Assembly (NCBI GenBank): GCA_041855445.1
Contig: JBHAEG010000015.1
Coordinates: forward strand, 1-21,608
Direction of reading: 5' to 3'
Source: Faucicola sp041855445
GTDB lineage: Bacteria; Pseudomonadota; Gammaproteobacteria; Pseudomonadales; Moraxellaceae
DNA length: 21,608 nt
Shown here: in pieces, positions 14,559 to 21,608 of the stretch
Layout: every line of letters begins with the position of its first letter
How positions within the stretch are numbered: position 1 is the stretch's first letter
The notes under the pieces: model-generated
The model's database searches: none
Told to the model about the DNA's origin: nothing
The model's input: only the letters and a program-made list of their open reading frames with translations
Translations under genes and position numbers: made by a program

Positions 14559-15434
14559 ATGAGCGTATTAATTAACAAAGATACCAAAGTATTAGTACAA
14601 GGTTTTACTGGTAAAAATGGTACATTTCATTCTGAACAAGCAATTGCTTATGGAACAAAAGTTGTTGGTGGTGTTACACCAGGTAAAGGTGGTACAACAC
14701 ATTTAGGATTACCAGTATTTAACACAATGGCAGAAGCTGTTGAAGCGACACAAGCTGACGCATCAGTGATTTATGTTCCAGCACCATTCGTATTAGATTC
14801 TATTATTGAAGCCGTTGATGCGGGCGTTAAATTGATTGTGGTAATTACGGAAGGTGTACCAACATTAGATATGTTAAAAGCCAAACGTTATATTGAGCAA
14901 GCTGGTGATGTACGAATGGTTGGTCCAAACTGTCCAGGAGTTATCACACCAGGTGAATGTAAAATTGGTATTATGCCAGGTCATATCCATCAACCTGGTA
15001 AAGTAGGAATTATTTCTCGTTCTGGTACATTGACTTATGAAGCTGTTGCACAGACAACAAAACTTGGCTTTGGTCAATCAACTTGTATTGGTATTGGTGG
15101 TGACCCAATTCCTGGTATGAACCAAATTGATGCGTTAAAATTATTTCAAGAAGACCCACAAACTGAAGCAATTATTTTAATTGGTGAAATTGGTGGTACG
15201 GCTGAAGAAGAGGCTGCTCGTTATATTAAAGATAATGTGACAAAACCAGTGGTTGGTTATATTGCTGGGGTGACAGCTCCAAAAGGTAAGCGTATGGGAC
15301 ATGCTGGGGCAATTATTTCTGGCGGTAGTGGTACAGCTGAAGAGAAGTTTAAAGCATTTGAGGAGGCAGGTATTGCCTATACTCGTGACCCATCAAAAAT
15401 TGGTGAGAAGCTAAAAGAAGTAACGGGTTGGTAA
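14559..15434 (+). CDS. sucD: Succinyl-CoA synthetase alpha subunit
   Basis: CoA-binding, histidine-phosphorylated subunit of succinyl-CoA synthetase. It has 291 residues (289 in E. coli). The N-terminal Rossmann CoA site shows QGFTGKNGTFHSEQA (14-28). The catalytic glutamate is Glu210 in IGEIGGTAEEEAA. The phosphorylated histidine is His248 in GHAGAIISGGSGTAEEK. AAGGAG eight bases before ATG 14559 is a strong ribosome binding site. The 17-base gap after sucC indicates co-transcription, and a clear terminator follows. It marks the right end of the core-metabolism block. Confidence 0.98.
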   Translation: MSVLINKDTKVLVQGFTGKNGTFHSEQAIAYGTKVVGGVTPGKGGTTHLGLPVFNTMAEAVEATQADASVIYVPAPFVLDSIIEAVDAGVKLIVVITEGVPTLDMLKAKRYIEQAGDVRMVGPNCPGVITPGECKIGIMPGHIHQPGKVGIISRSGTLTYEAVAQTTKLGFGQSTCIGIGGDPIPGMNQIDALKLFQEDPQTEAIILIGEIGGTAEEEAARYIKDNVTKPVVGYIAGVTAPKGKRMGHAGAIISGGSGTAEEKFKAFEEAGIAYTRDPSKIGEKLKEVTGW

Positions 15435-15469
15435 ATATTAGTTACTAACTTTAACTAGTACTGATAAAT

Positions 15470-15498
15470 AAACACCCCTATAATATTGGGGTGTTTTT
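15470..15498 (+). terminator. Intrinsic terminator after sucD
   Basis: AAACACCCC (15470-15478) pairs over 9 bp with GGGGTGTTT (15488-15496). The loop is 9 bases and the right arm runs into TTTTT. It separates the TCA genes from the glycan locus. Confidence 0.9.
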
Positions 15499-15557
15499 AG
15501 ATTGATTATAAAGGTATATGTATAAAATATATTAAATATTTATCTATTCATAAAAAA

Positions 15558-15572
15558 TTGAATAATATTCAA
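15558..15572. promoter_or_regulatory. Operator-like palindrome before the glycan locus
   Basis: TTGAATAATATTCAA is a 15-base inverted repeat, TTGAATA-A-TATTCAA, 42 bases before the first glycan-locus start. Its left arm resembles a -35 hexamer, and TATAGG (15589-15594) could be a weak -10, though the spacing is poor. It could be a repressor site. AT-rich surroundings make a chance palindrome possible. Confidence 0.3.
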
Positions 15573-15614
15573 AATTTTTTGATCATTCTATAGGTTAATT
15601 GTAACGAAGGTATT

Positions 15615-16640
15615 ATGAGTTTTAGTATTCAAAATTTAATATATAATAAATGGAGAATGTTGGATTTTTCAGGGAAAGTAATTATTTCAGAGTTAGTATT
15701 TAAAGAAAATGGACAAGTTATTGGTAGTAAGCATGAAAATGAAAGTTATTGGAAACTTTCATCAAATAAATTATTTATATATTCTAGAAATGGTAAAATC
15801 ACCAGTGAATTTGATACAGTATATCAATTATCACAAGATTATTTTCAATTACTAGGTAAATTTGTTTTAGGTAGTAATTCTGAAAAGACTTATTATTTTA
15901 TATTAGAATCTATATCAACAATAAATGATATTTATAGTGAGTTAGCATTTGATATTAGCATAGGTAAAAATACAAAAAAATTAATAATTCAATTTAATTC
16001 TGCGGGAACTCCATATTTAGGTGATACACATTCAAGAGAATTTAATAGTTTGGTAGCGTTAATGGGGCATGATATTGTTCGAATCAGTCAGACAAAGCCA
16101 GCATTTTGGTATACTAACAAAATTAATGATTTGATTAAAATACTAAGTGCTTGTATATGTTTAAATTATAATAAAGTATTTATATTAGGTAGTAGTGCGG
16201 GTGGATATGCATCTTTATTATTAGGAGAGTTACTTTCTAGTTTCTATCCACAAATTGTATTTAAGACATTTTCAATTAATGCAAAAACTAGTTTTGACAA
16301 AGTTCATTTAGACTATGTTAAAAAAAATTTTCCGCCAAGTTTTTTATCAAGCGAGCAAATGGATGAAGTTAGATTATCTCAAAGGGATATTAGTGATACA
16401 AATATTGCCAATTATTTAAAAGTAAAAAAAGATAATATTCAACATGAAGTATTTTATGATATAGGAAATCCTATTGAGAATTACTATTATGGCTTAATAT
16501 CAAATTTTAAAAGAGTACATCTAAATGCATATAATTTAGGGTACAATCATGGAGATGGTTGTGTGGCGATTGGCGATTCCGATAAATTTAGGAATATAGT
16601 CTTAAATTCAGTAAATCTTGTAGAAAGTATTAATTGTTAA
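15615..16640 (+). CDS. Alpha/beta-hydrolase-like protein with N-terminal beta-rich domain
   Basis: This 341-residue protein has no signal peptide and is likely cytoplasmic. Residues 10-85 look like a small beta-rich module (WRMLDFSGKV..., ENESYWKL..., EFDTVYQL...), reminiscent of lipocalin-like add-on domains seen on some capsule glycosyltransferases; this comparison is from memory. Residues about 122-335 look like an alpha/beta hydrolase. The nucleophile elbow is GSSAG (192-196) with Ser194, and candidate acid and base residues are Asp282 (YDIGN) and His312 (YNHGDG). A role in acyl transfer, deacylation or another step on a glycan precursor is possible. The start has AACGAAGGT about seven bases upstream. 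Base composition is much more AT-rich than sucD. It is first in a run of four same-strand genes. Confidence 0.7.
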   Translation: MSFSIQNLIYNKWRMLDFSGKVIISELVFKENGQVIGSKHENESYWKLSSNKLFIYSRNGKITSEFDTVYQLSQDYFQLLGKFVLGSNSEKTYYFILESISTINDIYSELAFDISIGKNTKKLIIQFNSAGTPYLGDTHSREFNSLVALMGHDIVRISQTKPAFWYTNKINDLIKILSACICLNYNKVFILGSSAGGYASLLLGELLSSFYPQIVFKTFSINAKTSFDKVHLDYVKKNFPPSFLSSEQMDEVRLSQRDISDTNIANYLKVKKDNIQHEVFYDIGNPIENYYYGLISNFKRVHLNAYNLGYNHGDGCVAIGDSDKFRNIVLNSVNLVESINC

Positions 16641-16736
16641 CTCAAAGTATATTTAATCTTATTTGTTTGGCAATCTAGTCAGTAGAATTTTTTATTCCAC
16701 TAGTTTAGTATCTTGTTATTGTAAGGATTTATTTTT

Positions 16737-18212
16737 ATGAAAATATTATTTTATAATTGGGTTGATTTTCTTGATGATGAAAATCGTGGTGGTGGCGTTA
16801 GTGTGTATCAAAGAAATTTATTAGAGGAGCTCTGTAAAAATAATGATCATGAGCTATATTTTTTATGCTCAGGAATATCATACGATTTATTTAATATAGA
16901 TGTTAGAATAGAAAAAATAAAACATGGTAAAAAAAATCTAAATAATAATATATTGTGGAAAGTTAAGAGATACGAAATAGTTAATTCTAAAGTTTTATCA
17001 CCAGGACATTTATCTTTTGGAGATGATAATCAAGTATTTAATACTGAGATGAATCAATTGTTTGCTAATTTCGTTCAAAAACATGGAGGATTTGATGTTA
17101 TACATTTTAACAACTTAGAAGGTATTCCAGCTTCATTTTTGGAAATCAAAAAACTTTATCCGAGTACAAAAATTATATTATCTATGCATAATTATTATCC
17201 TTTTTGCTCACAAGTCAATCTTTGGTATAATGAATCTGAATTATGCGAAGATTACTTTTATGGTAAAAAATGTATTAGTTGTATTCCAAATCAAGCTAAG
17301 AAAGAGGTTGTTATACGCTCTAATTCCTCAGCATATACTCTTAAGAAAATAGGAATAAACCCCACCTCTAAATATTTTTTTCGTCCTTTTATTACATTAG
17401 CAGGCATAAAAAAGAGAATTGATACCAAAATTAATGATAAACGTTATAAAGATAAAAAGATTTTTTATCGTGTTAGTGGTCATCCTTTTATGGAACGAAG
17501 AGAAGCTATAGTAAATATGATTAATGAAAATTGTGATCATGTATTAGCAGTTTCTCAAAGAGTCGCTGAAATTACCATAAAATATGGTGTGTGTTCTGAG
17601 ATAGTTTGTGTGGATTATATTGGTACAAAATTTGCTGAATTATATGATAAAGTAGAAAATCCAACAGGTAGAATTCCGACATTGGGTAAATTAAATCTTG
17701 CTTATTTAGGATATATGAGAAATGATAAAGGTTTTTTCTTTTTGGTTGATGCATTGTATGATATGCCACCAAAAATTGCAGAAAATATTAATTTAATTAT
17801 TGTTGCTAAAAATACAAATCAAGAAGCTTTAAATAAAATTTATCATCAAATTTGGAAATTTAATGATATATATTACTCTAATGGATATAATCATAAAAAC
17901 CTTGATTCAATTTTGGAAAAGGTTGATATTGGCATAATTCCTTCTTTATGGGAAGATAATTTGCCACAAGTAGCAATTGAATATCATTCAAGAAAGATTC
18001 CTATTATTACTTCTAATAGAGGTGGAGCTTCTGAGTTAGCAAATAATCCAAATTATGTGTATGATTCATTAGATAAAGAGCAATTATATAATATCTTAGA
18101 AAAGATTATTCAGGGAGAGTTAACACATGATGATTATTGGTCTTGGGCAAGAAGACCAGTTAGTATGAGTGAACATTGTAATAAACTAATTAAAGAATTT
18201 TACAAGAGATGA
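16737..18212 (+). CDS. GT4-type glycosyltransferase
   Basis: Probably transfers a sugar from a nucleotide donor to a glycan acceptor at the cytoplasmic side of the inner membrane. The 491-residue protein shows GT-B organisation. The N-terminal glycine-rich loop is NRGGGVSVYQRNLLEEL (16-32), and SMHNYYPFC (149-157) lies at the acceptor side. The C-terminal donor domain starts about 318 (LNLAYLGYMRNDKG) and has PSLWEDNLPQVAIE (402-415). The usual E-x7-E motif appears as Asp407-x7-Glu415, with Glu406 adjacent. Cys157, 170, 179 and 182 resemble the cysteine set of a GT4 subgroup. AAGGA lies about ten bases before ATG 16737. It follows the hydrolase gene by 96 bases and precedes the next gene by six bases. 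Sugar specificity cannot be told. Confidence 0.85.
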   Translation: MKILFYNWVDFLDDENRGGGVSVYQRNLLEELCKNNDHELYFLCSGISYDLFNIDVRIEKIKHGKKNLNNNILWKVKRYEIVNSKVLSPGHLSFGDDNQVFNTEMNQLFANFVQKHGGFDVIHFNNLEGIPASFLEIKKLYPSTKIILSMHNYYPFCSQVNLWYNESELCEDYFYGKKCISCIPNQAKKEVVIRSNSSAYTLKKIGINPTSKYFFRPFITLAGIKKRIDTKINDKRYKDKKIFYRVSGHPFMERREAIVNMINENCDHVLAVSQRVAEITIKYGVCSEIVCVDYIGTKFAELYDKVENPTGRIPTLGKLNLAYLGYMRNDKGFFFLVDALYDMPPKIAENINLIIVAKNTNQEALNKIYHQIWKFNDIYYSNGYNHKNLDSILEKVDIGIIPSLWEDNLPQVAIEYHSRKIPIITSNRGGASELANNPNYVYDSLDKEQLYNILEKIIQGELTHDDYWSWARRPVSMSEHCNKLIKEFYKR

Positions 18213-18218
18213 ATATTC

Positions 18219-20597
18219 ATGAGAAATAAAAGTTTTACTCTACTAAGTATTGCTATTATATCTATCTTGACGGCTTGTGGTGGAGGTTCATCTTCCTCAC
18301 AATCACCACAGCCTATTATACCTCAACCACAAACCATGCCTATTCCAGCCCCTAATATTTCAGGAGTTAGTCCATTTAATCTATCATTACCAATAGGTTG
18401 GGAGTCTAATAATCAAAGTTTAATCGTGACAGACCAACCAGCAGTTGGCTCAGATGCTCGTATGAGTGCGAATTTTGCAGATAAAACGTATATTGTGCAA
18501 ACAGCAAAAAATCAGCAGGCAAACTTTGTTCATAGTAAAAAATTTGCTGAAAACGCAATTTCTCAACTAGAAATAATGAACAATACTGCATTTAATCAAC
18601 CGACAGCTATTGTTGAATTTACTGGAAAAAAAACTAGTGAATTGGCAAAATTTATTAAAAATGATAGTAAAATTATTATTTCAACACCTATCGAAGTTGA
18701 TGAAACTATTCATTTAGCTGGCTTAAAAAATATTATTATTGAATGTCAAAAAGATAGTCAATTTAACGGAATAAATAATTATGAAAATACACCAAGTTAT
18801 CGCCCAAACTTTTTGTTAAATCAAGGTATGGTGAATCAGGTAACCAGTGCGTTTAATATTCAAAATAGCCAATATGCACAAATTGATGGTTGTAAGTTTC
18901 AGAATACGCAAGCAGTTATTTCTTCCAACAGTCAAAATTTGCGTTTAAATAATATTACGGTGAATAATGCTCAAGGTTATGGGGTTATTCTTGGACAAAA
19001 TAATCAGAATATTACTATTAATGCGTCAACATTTAATAAAAATTATGCTTCAGCAATTTTAGTTTTAGAAAATAATCGGAAAATATTGTTATCTAATAAT
19101 AAAATTAATCAAGGTATGGGCTATAGTCCATGGCAATCTGGTATTGTTGTTACTAATAAAAGACCGCAAAAACAAGTTGGTCTGACAGATTTTTTGTTTA
19201 ATCAAGATTATTTAATGCCAGCATTAACTATAGATAATTTTGCTCAAAGCCCATCCGAGATTTATATTGTTAAGAATACCATTCAAAATAATAATGCAAA
19301 TGGAGTATTGATTGATGGAGCAAAAAAAATCTTTGTAGGAAATAATATTATCAATAATAACAATCGAGAAGGGATAGTATTATTAAGCTCACATTCTATA
19401 ATTATTAATAGTAATGAACTAAAACAAAATGGTCTTGTAGATAGTGTACCTAATGAAATTTTAAATCGCCAATTTCCTATTGTATTTAACAAAGATATTA
19501 ATGGTCATTATCCATTAAAAGATGCAGGCATTAGTTTGGATAATGTTGCTTATAGTTTTATTACTAATAATACAATCGCTGAAAATTATGGTTCAGGTAT
19601 ATATGCAAAACGAGCAAGTTTTTATAATGTGATTGGGCAAAATAATATTCAAGATAATAATAAAGCAAAAATTGATAATGGTGTTGTTTGGAATGATGGT
19701 ATTAATATTAATAGTATGCCACAAGTACAGCCATCTAATGTGGTAAATTTTGCTCCTAGTATGGGTAATATTATTTATAAAAATACCATTACTGGTGGTC
19801 ATCAAAATGGTATTGAGCTTTGTATTTATTGTGAAGATAATGAAATTTTAGATAATACAATTAATAACCCATTGGTATATAGTATTACACAATATCTTCC
19901 AAGACAAAAAAATTATTTTAAAAATAATACATCAACCTCAAAATCAGATAATGTTGATTTAAATGCTGATGGTATAGGTTCAGTGAAAGCAGGTGCAATT
20001 GAAATAAGAGATTGGGGTAGCCGTTGGAAAAATGATACTGTATTTCAAAATGTGCAGGCAAGAAGTAATCAATTAGCTCAAATTAATAACTTATTTTTAG
20101 GTAGTTCCACTATTGTAGGTTGGGATTTAAATAAATATTTCCCCTCTTATTTAACAGCAAATCGAGGCTTTGGTGGAGCTGAATCTTATGAAGTAAAAAC
20201 TTTCTTACCTATATTATTGGGGAATAGTAATCCAAAAGCTGTATTTATTTATGTTGGAGAAAATGATATTGCTTCTAATAAGAGTTTAAATCGCACATTG
20301 TATCATCTGCAACAAAATATTGCTTATATACAGTTATTTAAACCACAGACAAAAGTCTATTATATTGCTATCAAGCCTAGTCAAGCAAGATGGCAAAAGA
20401 AAGCCTCTTTTATTCAGGTTAATACAGCAATGCAAAATTATATGCAAAATCATGAATTAGGATTTATTGATATTTATCCATTGTTTATTAATGGTAATGG
20501 TGATATTAATACTTCATTATTTTCATCAGATAAATTGCATTTAAATACAGAGGGTTATCAGTTGGTTTCTGCAAAAATACAACCGTATTTACAATAG
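18219..20597 (+). CDS. Lipoprotein: parallel beta-helix fused to SGNH hydrolase
   Basis: A 792-residue envelope lipoprotein: lipobox Leu17-Thr-Ala-Cys20, then a GGGSSSS/Pro-rich linker (21-50). Residues about 150-570 contain many short repeats with Asn ladders (NNIITVNN, NNTIQNN, NNIINNNN, NNTIAEN), typical of right-handed parallel beta-helices that bind or cut polysaccharide. Residues about 620-792 form an SGNH/GDSL-type domain. Block I is LFLGSSTIVGW with candidate nucleophile Ser630 (GSS instead of GDS). Block II is NRGFGG (648-653), block III is VGEND with Asn682, and block V is DKLH with Asp771 and His774. Likely role: surface or periplasmic deacylation or acyl transfer on the locus polysaccharide. 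The start is coupled to the glycosyltransferase (six-base gap). An adhesin is the main alternative. Confidence 0.8.
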   Translation: MRNKSFTLLSIAIISILTACGGGSSSSQSPQPIIPQPQTMPIPAPNISGVSPFNLSLPIGWESNNQSLIVTDQPAVGSDARMSANFADKTYIVQTAKNQQANFVHSKKFAENAISQLEIMNNTAFNQPTAIVEFTGKKTSELAKFIKNDSKIIISTPIEVDETIHLAGLKNIIIECQKDSQFNGINNYENTPSYRPNFLLNQGMVNQVTSAFNIQNSQYAQIDGCKFQNTQAVISSNSQNLRLNNITVNNAQGYGVILGQNNQNITINASTFNKNYASAILVLENNRKILLSNNKINQGMGYSPWQSGIVVTNKRPQKQVGLTDFLFNQDYLMPALTIDNFAQSPSEIYIVKNTIQNNNANGVLIDGAKKIFVGNNIINNNNREGIVLLSSHSIIINSNELKQNGLVDSVPNEILNRQFPIVFNKDINGHYPLKDAGISLDNVAYSFITNNTIAENYGSGIYAKRASFYNVIGQNNIQDNNKAKIDNGVVWNDGININSMPQVQPSNVVNFAPSMGNIIYKNTITGGHQNGIELCIYCEDNEILDNTINNPLVYSITQYLPRQKNYFKNNTSTSKSDNVDLNADGIGSVKAGAIEIRDWGSRWKNDTVFQNVQARSNQLAQINNLFLGSSTIVGWDLNKYFPSYLTANRGFGGAESYEVKTFLPILLGNSNPKAVFIYVGENDIASNKSLNRTLYHLQQNIAYIQLFKPQTKVYYIAIKPSQARWQKKASFIQVNTAMQNYMQNHELGFIDIYPLFINGNGDINTSLFSSDKLHLNTEGYQLVSAKIQPYLQ

Positions 20598-20616
20598 TTT
20601 TTTAATTGGAGTAAAA

Positions 20617-21608
20617 ATGAATAAACAAATACTTATTATCGGTGCGGGCTTCTCAGGTGCAGTCATCGCCCGTGAGCTAGCGGAGCAAGGCTATCAAATT
20701 AAAGTTGTTGATAAACGCAATCATATTGCAGGCAATTGTCATACTGAACGTGATAATGAAACAAATGTCATGGTGCATCAGTATGGACCACATATTTTTC
20801 ATACAGATGACGAAGAAGTATGGCAGTTTATTAACAAATATGGTGAGATGATGCCTTATACCAACCGTGTTAAATCCACGGTAAATGGACAAGTATATTC
20901 ACTACCTGTGAACTTACATACAATTAATCAATTCTTTGGTAAAGCTTTTTCACCAAAAGAAGCTTATGATTTTATTGTTAATGAACAAGCGGATAAAAGC
21001 ATAGATGAACCACAATCATTTGAAGAGCAAGCTTTAAAATTTGTTGGTCGTGATTTATATGAAGCTTTTTTTAAAGGTTATACCCAAAAGCAATGGGGGC
21101 TTAGTCCAACTAAATTACCAGCCAGTATTTTAAAAAGATTACCAGTACGTTTTAACTATAATGACAACTACTTTTTCCATAAATTTCAAGGCATGCCAAA
21201 AGATGGTTATACAGTTATTGTAAAAAACATTTTAAATCATGAAAATATTCAAGTTCATCTAAATACAGAATTTGATGGTAATATTGATGATTATGAACAT
21301 GTGTTTTATACAGGGGCATTAGATGGCTTTTACAATTATCGTCTAGGGCGTTTGGGGTATCGTACTTTGGATTTTGAGCGTCATGTTGATGAAGGTGATT
21401 ATCAAGGCTGTGCAGTAATGAATTATGGAGAAGAGTCCATACCATTTACTCGTATTGCTGAGCATAAGCATTTTACCCCTTGGGAAAATCATGAAAAAAC
21501 GGTGTATTTTAAAGAATTTAGCCGTTTATGTGGTGAAAATGATATCCCTTATTATCCAATTAGATTGGTTGATGAAAAAAACATGTTAGAACAATATGTT
21601 AATCTTGC
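20617..21608 (+). CDS. glf: UDP-galactopyranose mutase, cut by window edge
   Basis: FAD enzyme converting UDP-galactopyranose to UDP-galactofuranose, the donor for Galf in LPS O-antigen, capsule or other glycans. The frame is open from ATG 20617 to the window end (330 complete codons), with perhaps 40 residues missing. Visible are the N-terminal FAD motif IIGAGFSGAVIAREL (7-21), the E/D-KR-HIAGNC flavin segment (VVDKRNHIAGNC), QYGPHIFHTDD, NGQVYSLPVNLHTINQFF, and the KGYTQKQWGLSPTKLPASILKRLPVR active-site region, listed here only by its ends. GGAG about seven bases before the ATG supports the start. Its 5' part looks less AT-rich than the three genes before it. It lies 19 bases after the beta-helix gene, so one transcript is likely. 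Confidence 0.95.
   Translation, partial: MNKQILIIGAGFSGAVIARELAEQGYQIKVVDKRNHIAGNCHTERDNETNVMVHQYGPHIFHTDDEEVWQFINKYGEMMPYTNRVKSTVNGQVYSLPVNLHTINQFFGKAFSPKEAYDFIVNEQADKSIDEPQSFEEQALKFVGRDLYEAFFKGYTQKQWGLSPTKLPASILKRLPVRFNYNDNYFFHKFQGMPKDGYTVIVKNILNHENIQVHLNTEFDGNIDDYEHVFYTGALDGFYNYRLGRLGYRTLDFERHVDEGDYQGCAVMNYGEESIPFTRIAEHKHFTPWENHEKTVYFKEFSRLCGENDIPYYPIRLVDEKNMLEQYVNL

Noticed and set aside
15499..15614. JUMPstart/ops element upstream of the glycan genes
   Set aside because: I looked for the GGCGGTAG core before the first glycan gene and did not see it.
16681..16701. Inverted repeat AGTAGAAT/ATTCCACT between the hydrolase and glycosyltransferase genes as a terminator
   Set aside because: Short stem with one mismatch, T-run only in the loop and none after it; weak in such AT-rich DNA.
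1..21608. CRISPR arrays, tRNA or rRNA genes, phage or restriction genes
   Set aside because: No regularly spaced repeats, tRNA-like cloverleaf with conserved loops, rRNA sequence or defence-gene motifs other than TnpB were seen.

Overview
The window reads as a low-GC gammaproteobacterial chromosome segment, most likely Moraxellaceae (Moraxella, Psychrobacter or Acinetobacter relatives). This is inferred from the gene order gltA (divergent) / sdhCDAB / sucAB / lpd / sucCD, from protein lengths and active-site positions close to the Escherichia coli enzymes, and from AT-rich codon use. No rRNA, tRNA or CRISPR array was seen.

Layout. Bases 1-318 hold the 3' end of an IS200/IS605-type element (C-terminal TnpB fragment plus right end). 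Bases 356-1564 carry a small HExxH zinc-metallopeptidase-like protein and a glutamine-rich coiled-coil lipoprotein. A bidirectional terminator (1570-1602) separates these from gltA (minus strand, 1623-2900). A divergent control region of about 450 bases leads into sdhC-sdhD-sdhA-sdhB (3358-6795), which ends in an intrinsic terminator. A 634-base gene-poor stretch, dense in hairpins and holding one possible 32-codon ORF, precedes sucA-sucB (7430-11582). A terminator follows, then lpd (11830-13281), sucC-sucD (13372-15434) and another terminator (15470-15498). From 15615 to the right edge the DNA becomes visibly more AT-rich and encodes a surface-glycan locus: an alpha/beta-hydrolase-like protein, a GT4-type glycosyltransferase, a 792-residue lipoprotein fusing a parallel beta-helix to an SGNH hydrolase, and UDP-galactopyranose mutase (glf, cut by the window edge).

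How the genes work together. gltA makes citrate. SucA, SucB and Lpd form the 2-oxoglutarate dehydrogenase complex, SucCD makes succinate with substrate-level phosphorylation, and SdhCDAB oxidises succinate and feeds quinone. The downstream locus probably builds or modifies a galactofuranose-containing surface polysaccharide: Glf supplies UDP-Galf, the glycosyltransferase adds sugars, and the lipoprotein and hydrolase may trim or acyl-modify the glycan.

Most notable non-coding signals. Inverted repeats sit at nearly every gene junction of the TCA block, some covering stop codons or lying just before ribosome binding sites. Three copies of the 9-mer GATAATGAT/ATCATTATC, an exact half of the classical Fur box, lie in the gltA-sdhC divergent region, and a TGATAAT core overlaps the likely sucA promoter. 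All structures were found by eye; no folding or database search was run.
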